Source of the DNA: Euprymna scolopes
Lineage: Eukaryota > Mollusca > Cephalopoda > Sepiida > Sepiolidae
Direction: 5' to 3'
Length of the DNA stretch: 27,239 bases
Assembly (NCBI GenBank): GCA_024364805.1
Contig: CM044524.1
Span: 37,213,280-37,240,518, forward strand
Part shown: positions 1 to 9,579 of the stretch, one piece after another
Numbering within the stretch: position 1 is the first letter of the stretch
Layout of the letters: each line of letters begins with the position of its first letter
Translations under genes and position numbers: made by a program
Notes under the pieces: generated by a model
The model's input: only the letters and a program-made list of their open reading frames with translations
Told to the model about the DNA's origin: nothing
Database searches by the model: none

Positions 1-24
1 TATGTATGCATGTATGCTTAAAAC

Positions 25-328
25 TTTCGATAGAGGCGACAAATTTTCACGAGATTGCTATCATTTTGAAGCTTGACCCTTCGGACGACAAATATTTAAA
101 CATTAGCCAAAAATATTAATTCTTTCACCCTCTACTCGGCACTTTTCTACAGAGAGGGTCGCTGTTTTCGCCGATATTTTCGAAGGTCATCGCCTTCTTT
201 TACATAGTCTAGTCTTAATTTAAACCTACGTCACTTCAGGTTTGCTGATGGGCGCAACAAGCAACACGTCACTTTTTTTTCACGTTCTCTTTATCCTTCG
301 CGGTACGACTTCGAGCCTGCCATTTTTC

Positions 329-359
<31 letters not shown>

Positions 360-405
360 CAACACACATCTTCAAACACTGGAGCAACGCCGTGCCCCAT
401 ACTAG
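25..405. repeat. Diverged tandem repeat, copy 1
   Basis: This is the first of two adjacent diverged copies. Shared landmarks with the next copy, in order, are a TTTTCAC(A/G)AGAT stretch, 'tttcaccctc', 'gcacttttct', 'ttcgagcctgcc' and 'tttgctcaacacaca' followed by 'caacgccg'. This copy carries a long T run (about 327-356) before 'gctcaacacaca' that is shorter in copy 2. The 'ttcgagcc' motif is weakly like a pol III B box, but I found no matching A box, so I leave the family unclassified. Confidence 0.65.
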
Positions 406-419
406 TTAATTATATAAGT

Positions 420-795
420 TTCACCTTTCTCGACAGAGACTACGTATTTTCACAAGATCTGTATCGTTTTGAAGTCGAATGACAAATATCGAAAAATTGG
501 CGAAAAAAATTAATTTTTTCACCCTCAACCGGGCACTTTTCTCCAAGGAGGGGTCGATTTTTTCGCTTTGCACGTCATCGTATCGGTTGGATTGACTTTG
601 TCTAATTTTACCGTTCCGGACTTTCGGTCGCGTCATGGAGTAGAGGGTCAGACGTCAGGTTTTCTTTCACTTCCTTTTCTGCCTTCGCGTCATGAGTTCG
701 AGCCTGCCTGTCTTCCTACTACCACCTTTTGTCTTTGCTCAACACACACCTGCAAACACCCGGCCAACGCCGAGCACTCAGACTAATATTTTACA
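420..795. repeat. Diverged tandem repeat, copy 2
   Basis: This is the second copy of the ~375 bp unit, in the same orientation as the first and with the landmarks in the same order. It is richer in CpG than its surroundings. Short open frames on both strands cross it, but none shows a domain and they are not conserved between the copies, so I do not call a gene. Confidence 0.65.
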
Positions 796-1830
796 TAAGA
801 CAATCCCAACCAAATGAAAATTGCTCAATATACAAGATAGAGCAAATAAATAAAAAAAAATTATGTATTTGAATTTTATGATTTTAAAATGTTAATCTTC
901 AAATGCAGAATATTTTATTGTTTGAAATAAATTGAATTATTTATAATTGAATAAAGCTATTTCCTTAACACATGAGTTTTCGACGCTTATACATCTCCTC
1001 AGAGGAAAAATATTAGTAAATGTTTTTATTGGTCTGCAACTTATTTGCTAAAAGAAATACACATAGAAAATTAAAATTTTTAAAACATTTTAGATACATA
1101 GAATACGGGAATGAGATACAGAAGCAGAAAAAGGATATTATGCTTCAAGTACAAAATGAATATTACATCTTGAAATGAAATTTCCTGGTAGTAAAGGGGT
1201 AAAGGGATCCATCACATCTTATATTTATTTGCTTCTTCACGTAAGCAATATATGACACAAGGTCAGTTTTTATGTGGAGTGAAGGGGGCGAGGGAGGGGA
1301 AAGGGAATGGTATATAGGGTTGCCCCTACATGGACCAATAACCAATTGTCACAAGGGCAATGGTCCCAAAGTGCAGCATCTGCCGGAACAGATACTAGAC
1401 ATTGATCTCAGCCAAAAGTATAGTCCTTCCAATGTATTAGGTCGCAATCACAAGCAAACATATTTTCTTCGTTTCATCTTTGTTTATATATGATATCCGG
1501 CAAGATTGTGTTTATATAAGATTCAAAAATTAAATCCAAGTCGTGAATCCAAGTGGTGAATTTATAAATAAAAGTATCCGTAGGCAAAATAAAAGAATGG
1601 TCGAACAAAGCTAATAGCCCTTAAAAAATCAGACGCAGCTTTGCTGAGCATATTTATAAAACCGCATAAGTGAAAATATTTATACTTACCACGCCCAAAT
1701 TTTAACACGGGTATAAGAAAGTAGTTCTGGAACCAACACATACTAGCTTCAGTCGCAAAGGACACATATAATAGTAAAAAGGAAAGAACTTCAACTCGCC
1801 TTTCCTTTGTTACATCGACATTTATTTTCT
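796..1830. other. AT-rich stretch, no gene recognised
   Basis: I see nothing I can name here. A slightly GC-richer patch at about 1270-1420 gives short open frames on both strands with no recognisable domain. It may be an old repeat. Confidence 0.4.
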
Positions 1831-1833
1831 CAT

Positions 1834-2209
1834 TGTTACGGTTGTGACGTCACCCATGTGATAATCTTACCTCACGTGATTTCGAACGTTATTTACGTGT
1901 CTCACGTGATCATCTTCTTTCTTCTTTTTTATAGTCATTTTTTTCTTTACCGGTCATGTCAGTTCGCGTGTGTATTTCGTTCGCGCGGCCGCGGTATGTT
2001 GCACCGGTGTATATTTTTCATACGCATTATGAACTCCCTAGTATACCCAACATTTTACAAAGCGATACACATGAAGTAGGCTATTATGTATATGTTGTGA
2101 GTATATATAATAATCAACATGTTAAATTTTCGCGGTATCACAACTCTTCATTGTTAATAAATCATCCGGTGCTTCAAGGTGAGATAGAAACCCTATCGTT
2201 TTCTTAACA
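1834..2209 (+). mobile_element. Candidate solo LTR (fossil)
   Basis: The segment starts TGTTA and ends TAACA, a short perfect terminal inverted repeat of the kind LTRs carry. It contains promoter-like motifs near its left side (CRE and E-box palindromes), a CpG-rich patch at about 1976-2009 including a NotI-type octamer, and an AATAAA near 2156. I could not find a matching target-site duplication, and there is no second copy in the window, so the call is tentative. A promoter/enhancer of a host gene outside the window is the alternative. Confidence 0.35.
1845..1909. promoter_or_regulatory. CRE plus paired TCACGTGA sites
   Basis: A perfect CRE palindrome TGACGTCA lies at 1845-1852. It is followed by CATGTG (1855-1860) and two perfect TCACGTGA palindromes at 1872-1879 and 1902-1909, exactly 30 bp apart. 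TGACGTCA is the classic CREB/ATF site. TCACGTGA is the core bound by bHLH-zip factors of the USF/MITF/TFEB type. The cluster is likely part of the candidate LTR around it. Confidence 0.4.
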
Positions 2210-2225
2210 CTTTAAGTCAGCACCT

Positions 2226-2228
<3 letters not shown>

Positions 2229-2289
<61 letters not shown>
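2229..2289. repeat. (AT)n microsatellite
   Basis: About 30 uninterrupted AT dinucleotides. A shorter AT tract follows at about 2398-2412, just left of the hairpin at 2413. Confidence 0.95.
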
Positions 2290-2290
<1 letters not shown>

Positions 2291-2412
2291 CTACTTCATT
2301 TACTCACATAAATTAATATACGAAAGTATAGATTTATGCGTAAACTTTAAGTATTTACTTCAAAAGTGCTCAATACGTAGGTAGAGCTAGTTAGTAATAT
2401 ATATATATATAT

Positions 2413-2487
2413 AAGTCAAAATAATTAATTAATTAATCAGAAGTCCTGCAGCAACTTCTGATTAATTAATTATTTTGATTTTGACTT
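2413..2487. repeat. Near-perfect inverted repeat (hairpin)
   Basis: The inner arms 2427-2444 and 2454-2471 are perfect 18-base complements around a 9-base loop that contains CTGCAG. The outer arms 2413-2422 and 2478-2487 are perfect 10-base complements. The two outer segments differ by a 2-base length offset and one mismatch. The structure would fold as a ~32 bp stem. It could be a foldback element remnant or, less likely given its AATT-rich arms, a small-RNA precursor. Confidence 0.85.
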
Positions 2488-2709
2488 TCCATGTCTCACT
2501 GACTTTAGCAAATAGGATGCATACCTTTATAAATATTTGCTAATATTTTCTCTCCTCTGATGAGATGGTAGAAATCGAAACCTTATAGGTTAAGGAGATT
2601 AATTTTCTAAAGTATTCTTTGTCTTGCTTAGAACAATAAAAATCTTTGATATGAACCTCAACCACTTCATTTCAATAAGGGTTTTTTGAAATTCATTCAA
2701 TCTCAATTT

Positions 2710-2710
<1 letters not shown>

Positions 2711-2782
<72 letters not shown>
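2711..2782. repeat. (AT)n-(GA)n compound microsatellite
   Basis: An interrupted AT tract (about 2711-2743) passes directly into about 19 GA units ending at 2782. Open frames across it are low-complexity artefacts. Confidence 0.95.
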
Positions 2783-2784
<2 letters not shown>

Positions 2785-3856
2785 CAAATTACTTTAAACC
2801 ACACACGCTATGAACTCTTGTTGCTGGAGAATGGACATCAACGCAGTCGGTGTCTTCTTCAATAATAATAAACACTAAATAATCTTATTATTCGGGCATG
2901 GTCTTGTTTATGAATAAACGAAGTTACAGATTTCTACGCTCCACTACACCCTCTAATCTACTAGCCCCCCCCCACTGCCCCAGTGAGAGGATACCGAAGG
3001 ATTTATGAACCTGGAATGTTTCCATTTCAATCATCTTGAAGAACTGCGGATTGATTTATCAGAGCGGTTGAACAAGAGCGGACAGGAATCTAAAACACAC
3101 ATATAACCTAATCACTTAGGCGCATCGATCTTTGGGTCAATTTTTGCTTTACTGTAAAGTAACAAAAGAGCCGAAATAAAAAAAAGCTGGTCACGTTCGT
3201 GCATGTAGAAGTCCGTATTTTTATGAATGCCGGCGCTGGGTTTGTTTGTGTCGAATACTAACCGATGTATACATCTTAAGTTGGATACGAGGGGTTAAAA
3301 TAAATGGCCACAATTGCAGTTACTGTGCGCAAAACATAATGCCTTAATATACAGTCACTGTATACCAAATACAAGTCTTCATCTTGTGGCGTTAATATAG
3401 AAAATAGTGATAGGAAAAAGATGATTGGAACAAGGAGGTGAAAGGAGGTAACGACAGGGTAGAAGTATTATATAATTTTGACTGTTAATCCTTTTGGGTA
3501 CAGTCACTGTATACTGAATGTTAATAAAATGCAATTTTACCCAAATTTCCGTAAAAATTACTTTCAACTATCCATAACTTTTTACTCTATTGACCTTTGT
3601 AATTTTTAGATGTATTACTATTTTCGACATGGCAAATAGGTACGTAATATTATTTTTGCTTAAAACGACATATTTTATAGAATCGATCTATCGACTTTAT
3701 CTTAACAAACACCAAAAATACATTGTAAGTAGGAACTTATCTTGAAAGAAAATAAGAAACAAAAAAAAAATACAAACAACAAAACGATCGATTGAGAAAA
3801 AAAAACAGGAGAAGACATGCGAGACCGAAAGTAATAAAAAAGACTAAAATAAATAG
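2783..3856. other. AT-rich stretch, no gene recognised
   Basis: No domain or RNA gene is visible. It holds a short C run near 2967 and a duplicated 15-mer (see 3350-3513). Confidence 0.4.
3350..3513. repeat. Duplicated near-palindromic 15-mer
   Basis: The 15-mer TACAGTCACTGTATA occurs at 3350-3364 and again at 3499-3513. It is almost its own reverse complement, so the pair can be read either as direct or as inverted ends of a ~165 bp unit. I cannot tell whether this is a small MITE or chance. Confidence 0.4.
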
Positions 3857-3858
3857 TA

Positions 3859-4759
3859 CAGGGTTAAACGAAAAATTTGTCGCCCTAAAGAAAACAACAC
3901 TACAGCTTTATTTTAAGAAATTTATTAAAAGATCATTTCAAATAATTTTATTACGTAGTGGTGCTGACACATATATTTAATTTAGCCGCCTTCAGCCTCA
4001 ACCACCGTTTAGATACGGGTCCGGAACTGGAAGCTTGTATTTTCCACAAGCGCCGGCAGGAGTTCGACGAAAACTCTGCGAGTGGTGGCGATCAGGCCGA
4101 CTTTGGTGTAGTCGGGGGTCATGTTGGTGATGTTCACGTCGTATAACCAAATGAAGAACTCCAGCAGGTTAAAGTCGAGGAGGAGGGGGGGGGCAATGAG
4201 AAAGTGTCCAAAATCGTAAACACTCTTTCTAAAGCCAAACCTTGGTCTCTTTGAACTTGTGGGTCGGCGCCGACTCCTGATGCCACACCCAGGGTCTGCT
4301 AACGGCGACTTGATTGCACTAGGAGGCCACCACGCTCTTCAGTACATTCAGATACACCAAAGTGTTGTTTTTCAAGCCGACTTCGAAGATGTGAGTTGTC
4401 ATGATGTGACGCTTACTTGAAAACACACCATAAACAATAACCGTAGCCGGAAACGTCTTTAAACTGTGTCGTCTGAAGCGTTAAACCGTCCGAATTTTGA
4501 GGGTGCTGGAAATGGCCCTGTTGTCATAACTGGGATCCGTAGGGAGCATGAGTTGTACAGCGTCGCATCTCCGATCTCGTTCGTTCGACACTGTGTCACT
4601 TTCAAATATGAAAGAAAGCTCCTTTCGCTGTTGGGATTTGTATACAACAGATCATCTAGTAGATGGTCTGTAACAAAAAAAAAAATCCCTTGTTTTCATC
4701 AAACGGAAATGGATCAATGCCGTCTTTTTATCTGACGACAATTATATTGCCCCACACTA
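3859..4759 (-). mobile_element. Mariner-family A, copy 1 (~0.9 kb deletion derivative)
   Basis: This is a Tc1/mariner element of about 901 bp lying on the minus strand. The left end reads CAGGGTTAAACG after a TA dinucleotide at 3857-3858. The right end is the diverged inverted counterpart, followed by TA at 4760-4761. It aligns along its whole length to the copy at 8029-8937, including the subterminal 'ccctaaagaaaacaacacta' and the non-coding 5' part. The transposase gene inside is internally deleted and decayed. TA duplication and terminal repeats of this kind are standard for the superfamily. Both ends are diverged, so this is an old copy. Confidence 0.88.
3970..4600 (-). pseudogene. Mariner transposase remnant, family A (DD37D-like)
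   Basis: On the minus strand the pieces read, in order: an N-terminal scrap (…ERDRRC.AVQLM), then VYGVFSSKRHIMTTHIFEVGLK, then RPWVWHQESAPTHKFKET, then a C-terminal part matching the mariner 'IEDITNMT…' and 'AVIEAEGGYI' ends in other frames. In the family the middle motif is Q-QDSAP with catalytic D. Here it reads E, so the second catalytic residue is changed. The helix-turn-helix region and the first catalytic D block are missing altogether, as in the 8.2 kb copy. Several stops and frameshifts are visible (for example after VVAS, and around the third-D region near 4180). It is non-functional. Confidence 0.82.
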
Positions 4760-4761
4760 TA

Positions 4762-5623
4762 GATAAAAAGAGGAATTACAGAAAGTATACCAAAGAAAGA
4801 ATAAGCGAATATTTGAATTATATTATAAAGCACAAAGCCTCTTGACAGACAGCCGTTATAAATTGGTTACAAATACGTGTTAACTAGGTCGCATTTACTC
4901 GGAACGATACAATTATTTTGCGTCTACTGAATAAACTTGGAGATATATAATCTCATAAATATCTGATTAAACAAATAGCTTGACAGTCGAGAATAATTAT
5001 AAGAAATCATAATAAGAAAGAATGCGAGAACAAATAGATATTTATGGTCAGATCCATTTCCGTCTTCCTTTACAATTGACACCTGTCTCGTTATGTCAGC
5101 CAGAATTCTATTGATGTACAGGTAAGTATTTAGTGGAATCAATTACAGAGATGAAATTCTATCGCATCAATTGCAATTATTGGTTTAGCGCTTCGCTCTA
5201 CACAATTATCTCCCCTTTTCTGTTTTATTTTATGTTTGTTTTACGTTTTTTGTTTTTTTGTTGTAAAGCAATAATGGGGAAAAGTAACAAGCGAACAAGA
5301 TGGCGGACATATGTTTTACAAAGAAGAAAACAATTAAAAAGGGAAATAAAGGAATAAAAGTGTGGTTTAAAATCCAAGTAGGAGGAGAACAGGTTCGGGT
5401 GAAGCGATCGAATGCGCAATATAGAAGAGGAGTAATTACTGAAGTACAATCACTTAACAACTTGAGTATCGATAGTAGGTTCTATTATATTTTAAATTTT
5501 ATGCGCGTGGAACATGTAAAAGATGAAGATGCAAACGCCGAACATGACGGCAACAAATGATAGAGAAGGCAATGAAAAAATTACATAGAGTAAGAAATAT
5601 ACCGGAACTATCAGATGTGAAAT
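4762..5623. other. Unclassified stretch with short frames
   Basis: Open frames of 70-90 codons exist on both strands around 5225-5560. The plus-strand frame from 5300 begins MADICFTKKK and is basic, but I recognise no domain. A YY1-type motif AAGATGGCGG lies at 5297-5306, just at that ATG. YY1 sites occur at promoters of genes and of some retrotransposons, but nothing downstream supports either reading. Confidence 0.3.
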
Positions 5624-5625
5624 TA

Positions 5626-6518
5626 CGAGGTGCTATCAAGAAGTTTCCAGACTTTTTCATACAGACATTTAAAATTGTTCTAGACACTTAAAAATTCAGT
5701 ATCGTATTGCTATACATCTTATAAGATAACTGATCAATGTTTATGATTTCAGGTTTACATGAACAGCTACAGTAGAATACATTCTACTAAAGTCTGATAT
5801 TCACAGCTGGTGAATTTCAAAAATGCAATCTTGACATGAGGACAATTTAAAAGAATGATATCAATAAAATTTTGTTTTAAACATTTAAAAAAATGCCGCA
5901 GAAATGTATAAAATACTTCAGGCAGCTTTTGAACCATTTTGCATAAATCGATCATCAGTTTTTGAGTGGCATAAGAGATTCGAGGAAAGCAAGAAGCCTG
6001 TGAGGGTTGACGAAAGGCGTAAGAAGGGTAAGGAAGACAGAACACCAGAGTTGATTTGCCAAATAAAAAATGTTATAGATAAGGAACGTCGTGTGTCTAT
6101 GGAGACAATAAGTGCACAATTTGATGTCAGTGTGGGAACTGTATGTACAATTATTTGCGAGCAACTGAAGATGCGGGGAATGCACCAATCCACAACTCTA
6201 TCTTTGTCACAGATGGGCATTAAGACAGTTTCTTACACTCACTATAGACCAGATTTACTTCATGTTAGTTTTGATTATTTCCTAAGCTCAAAGAACACCT
6301 TAAAGGCTGTCGCTATGAGACAATAGAGGAGATGAAAGATGCTGTGACACGCTCATACGAGAGGACTTCCATGGGGACTTTAGGAATTTGTTGGAACGGT
6401 ACAACAAGTGCATTGAAACCGGGTGAGATTTCATCGAAGGGGACTAAAGTTTCATATATGTACTATTAAAAAAGGGCTCGTACGAAAAAAAGCCTGGGAA
6501 CTTATAGAAGGCATCTCG
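5626..6518 (+). mobile_element. Mariner-family B, copy 1 (~0.9 kb deletion derivative)
   Basis: This is a mariner-type element of about 893 bp. The left end CGAGGTGCTATC… follows TA at 5624-5625. The right end is its inverted counterpart (about 6478-6518), where the TA has changed to CA. It aligns end to end with the copy at 23433-24351 in opposite orientation, including the non-coding 5' third ('ttatgatttcaggt', 'atgcaatct.gac.tgaggaca'). It carries a transposase remnant from 5904. Confidence 0.88.
5904..6470 (+). pseudogene. Mariner transposase remnant, HTH retained (SETMAR-like)
   Basis: An open frame of 140 codons (5904-6326) starts MYKILQAAFEPFCINRSSVF. Residues about 14-40 match the mariner N-terminal helix-turn-helix (VFEWHKRFEESKKPVRVDER). 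Residues about 47-90 match the second one (RTPELICQIKNVIDKERR… ISAQFDVSVGTVCTII). Immediately after KMR the protein jumps to a scrambled version of the C-terminal HNS…GIKTVPHPPYSPDLAPCDFWLF block. The DDE core with the first two catalytic aspartates is therefore deleted. The last D block survives as YRPDLLHVSFDYF. The C-terminal end continues out of frame past 6326 (TIEEMKDAV-like). It could at most encode a DNA-binding fragment. Confidence 0.85.
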
Positions 6519-6678
6519 CATCTTTGATGATCATGAGGGCTTTAGTTTAAAAATAAAATACAGTTAAATAACGATGGAGAAAAACATGTAGGGTTTTAAG
6601 CTTTGAAGGGTGGATGTTTTCTCGCACGTTGGACTCTCGATTTTCAGTGGAAAAATAATTTGTATTTGTAGTTACATT

Positions 6679-7376
6679 TCTACTATTATATAAAAAGAAA
6701 ATTTGTTTTTTGTGTGTCTGTCGTAATGTATGTGAGTTCCTTTTAAATGGACTCCTAAACAGATGGGCCGATTTTTTAAAAATATTTTCTACAAATGTAC
6801 TGCATGTGCTTGACAGTCTTCTTACATAGGTTTTGTATTGGATTGTCTTCGATAACTATGTATAGTCGATAATATAAAGAAAATAACAAAGAAAAGCCCG
6901 GTATATAAAATTAACAGTAGGTTCTTTGATATGACAGGGGCGCGTTCGAAATGAATGTTTCTGCTTGGAGAACACTTTAACTATGATACATAACTTTGGC
7001 ATTTTATAGTTTAATTCAAGACATTATCACTACTCAAGTAAAAAAAAAGGCTGGTGTATAAAAGCAACAGTAGGTTCGTAGATATGAGAGGGGCGAATTC
7101 GAAGTGAATGTTTCTGTGTTGGTCACAATTGCACCATGATACTTGACTTTTGCATTTTAAACTTTAGTTCAAGCCATTATATAAAAATAACGTTATAACA
7201 TATACCGTAGATTCTCTACAGTGTAATGTTGACTACAATGTACTGAAGACTAAGTAACTGCGGGAACGGTTGAAAAATTGGCGATTATATCGATGTTGAT
7301 GATAATAAAAATATAGGAGTTTGAAACATTTGTTGATACTTATTCATTCCCGGGTAACTTCGAGTATCCCTGCTAC
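6679..7376 (+). mobile_element. Non-autonomous Helitron
   Basis: The left end, TCTACTATTATATAAA at 6679, is followed by 'tgtgtgtctgt…' and 'ggaccgatttt'-like sequence. This is the typical opening of animal Helitrons. The right end reads CCCGGGTAACTTCGAGTATC, then CCTGCTAC, ending at 7376 and followed by T. That matches the known Helitron terminus with a short hairpin just before CTRR. The hairpin is decayed. There is no Rep/helicase coding, so the element is non-autonomous. It holds two internal tandem units. Both ends are inferred by motif only, because Helitrons make no target duplication. Confidence 0.65.
6894..7180 (+). repeat. Two ~134 bp tandem units inside the Helitron
   Basis: Units at 6894-7027 and 7047-7180 share 'caacagtaggtt', 'gatatga.aggggcg', 'gaatgtttctg', 'gcattttat…agttcaag' and end 'cattat'. 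The repeat period is 153 bp. Internal minisatellite-like units are common in non-autonomous Helitrons. Confidence 0.85.
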
Positions 7377-7377
7377 T

Positions 7378-8027
7378 TATTCATAAGCGGCATTCATTTG
7401 TATCTGAGAAGAACAATTACTTTAAGAGGGGTGAACTAAAGGGGGCAAGGACAACGTATAAGCTGAGATGTTACGGTATTCACTGCGGTGTTAATGAAGA
7501 ATATTTTGTGTTAATTTTCTTTTTATGATTAAAGAAATAACGAATTAAGACATAAAAGACCGCCTTTGCAATAGCTGTCATTATGCTGAGTGGGGAAAAC
7601 TCTATTTTACTGATAGATTCGTGCAGTTGTTCATACGATAATTAAGGACGCTAACTACAGAGGAATTGTTATTTTTTTCAAGTACGGTTTTTATTAAGTA
7701 AACGAAACTTCGAGGGATTATAAAAAAAAAATGATGTGACGAAAATATTTATTAAACAAGTGCGACGACTTGGTAAGGACTTGGGTTCAACATTCAACGT
7801 TGATGTCTAATGTAACAAAGTTTTATAACATTAAAAACAAAACTAAAAAATATTCCGACATTGTCATTTTTATTAAACTAAATATTCGGATAATTTTAAG
7901 AAAAATGATTATATATCTGAAAAAATATCAGCGTCGAATTTTGAAATAGTCGCATCTTTTTCCAATTACTCGAGATTGCGTTTTCTTAATAAAAATATGT
8001 AATCTAAAAAATAGTCGAAAGAAGTAT
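7378..8027. other. AT-rich stretch, no gene recognised
   Basis: Nothing I can name lies between the Helitron and the second mariner A copy. Confidence 0.4.
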
Positions 8028-8028
8028 A

Positions 8029-8937
8029 CAGGGTGGAGCAATAAAGGTGCCGATCTACAGAAGACAGGATTCCATTTCCTTTCGATGAAAACCAATTTTC
8101 TTTTGTTGTTGTTGTTCTTGTTGTTGTTGCTGTTGTTGTTAGAAACCATCTACTAGGTCAGTTGTGTACAAATCCCAAGAGCGATAGGAGCCTTCTATCA
8201 TGTCTGAAAGTTACACAATGTTCAACGAGCGAGATCGGAGATGCGCCGCTGTACAACTCATGTTCTCTACCGATACCAACACCCTCAACATACATCGGTG
8301 GATTTACATCAATAACCGTTACGTTCCCAGGGTGATGAAGACAAAGTTCACGGTTATGGTCTTTGATGTTATTTCAAGTGAGGGCCAAATAATATCACAT
8401 TATGCCATTTCACATCTTCGAATCGTCTTGAAAATTAACACCAAGGTGTGCCTTTAAGTGCCGAGGAGTGTGGTATCCCCTAGTGCACTAAGTCGGCCGC
8501 TGAAAAACCTTGGGTGTCGCAGCAGAACTCGGCACTGGTCCACAAGCCCAAAAAGACCCAGGCTTGGCTTCAGAGTGAGTGCTGCGACTTTGTAATCTTC
8601 TCTAACGTACCCCTCTCCCCCAATCTGAACACGCTGAACTACTTCGTTTGGTTATACATCGAGGACATCACCAACATGACCTCCGACAACACCAAATTCA
8701 GCTTGATCGCCGCCATGCGCCGAGTAGTCGCCAAGCTTTCGCCGCCGCTTGTGAATAAAACATGCTTCCAGTTATAGACCGGTATCGAGGCGGTGATTGA
8801 GGCTGAAGGCAGCTACATTGAATAGATGTTAACTCTACTACACAATCAAGTTACCCAAATTGACTTTTTCAATAAGATTTTAAAATAAAGTTATAGTGTT
8901 GTTTTCTTTAGGGTGACAATTTTATCGTTCCACCCTG
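8029..8937 (+). mobile_element. Mariner-family A, copy 2 (~0.9 kb deletion derivative)
   Basis: This element of about 909 bp has clear terminal inverted repeats. It opens CAGGGTGGAGCAATAAAGGT and closes with the complement of CAGGGTGGAACGATAAAATT. It is flanked by TA on both sides (8027-8028 and 8938-8939). It is the better preserved of the two family-A copies and lies in the opposite orientation to the one at 3859. A TTG-rich simple repeat (about 8102-8140) sits before the coding part. Confidence 0.92.
8200..8825 (+). pseudogene. Mariner transposase remnant, family A (DD37D-like)
   Basis: The first frame (8200-8457) begins MSESYTMFNERDRRCAAVQL and runs straight into KFTVMVFDVISSEGQI, skipping the helix-turn-helix and the first catalytic block. 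The second frame (from 8514) gives SQQNSALVHKPKKTQAWLQS, then SPNLNTLNYFVWLYIEDITN, then the C-terminal SLIAAMRRVVAKLSPPLV, ending before a stop at about 8777. Out-of-frame family sequence (EAVIEAEG-like) continues to about 8825. By family comparison the second and third catalytic aspartates are both replaced by N. A frameshift separates the two frames near 8460. Confidence 0.85.
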
Positions 8938-8939
8938 TA

Positions 8940-9578
8940 TATTATAACAATTTCCTTAATTTAGCGTCCTAAATTCTCTTATGAAAACTGAACCAATCTA
9001 TTAGTAAAACAAATTTATCTCCCTTAGTACAGGAAGAGCGCACATGAAGGTACTTTTATTTATTTTTTATTGTTGTTACAATATGTTTGTTTAATGGTAA
9101 AACAGGCTAGTTTAAACTTGAAGTGACAAAACCAACAACGAATAATTATGAAGCGTGGAAGCATTTAAAAAATGTCATTTCAAAACAAAGTGTGACAGAC
9201 CAATGGAAATGTTATGTTGAACGTTAACGATGAAAAGATATGTCTAGTTTAAACGTGGCTAGCCGGCCATAAATTCGATTCTACGTTTGTGGGTGACTGT
9301 ATCCATTGTAAACACACAAAATCAATACAGTAATCAACTGCTGCTGGAAGACGCAAATTAGAAAATAAACAAAGAGGACGCAAGTAATTAGAAAAGATAG
9401 AAATACGATAAAGACGCAATAGAAGAAGAAAAACGACAAAAGAAAGACATGAGAAAAATAATTAAATTGTGAACGAGAGAAAGGAGAACAAAGAAAGAAA
9501 TGAGAGAGAAAAATAGAAGGACAAAACAAAAATTATAGAAGTTTAAAATTTGATGTAGATCTTTTTTAGTTTTTTGGG
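8940..9578. other. AT-rich and purine-rich stretch, no gene
   Basis: A strand-asymmetric A/G-rich block (about 9350-9540) makes low-complexity open frames on the minus strand. No domain is visible. Confidence 0.4.
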
Positions 9579-9579
9579 C

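Noticed and set aside
1682-1690. ATACTTACC, identical to the 5' end of U1 snRNA
   Set aside because: The match stops after nine bases and no U1 stem-loops or Sm site follow.
2521-2600. Another copy of the tRNA-derived SINE body
   Set aside because: Only 'cctctgatgaga' and 'atcgaaacc' resemble it. The order and spacing fit poorly, so it is not called.
2599-2787. Small frames rich in SLSL or IYIY over microsatellites, also at 16149-16367, 24594-24788 and 26712-26942
   Set aside because: They are translations of (GA)n and (AT)n tracts with no coding content.
5918-6220. 100-codon minus-strand frame
   Set aside because: It is the antisense shadow of the mariner helix-turn-helix frame.
7928-8149. 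Asn-rich frame on the minus strand
   Set aside because: It is an antisense reading of a TTG-type simple repeat inside mariner copy A2.
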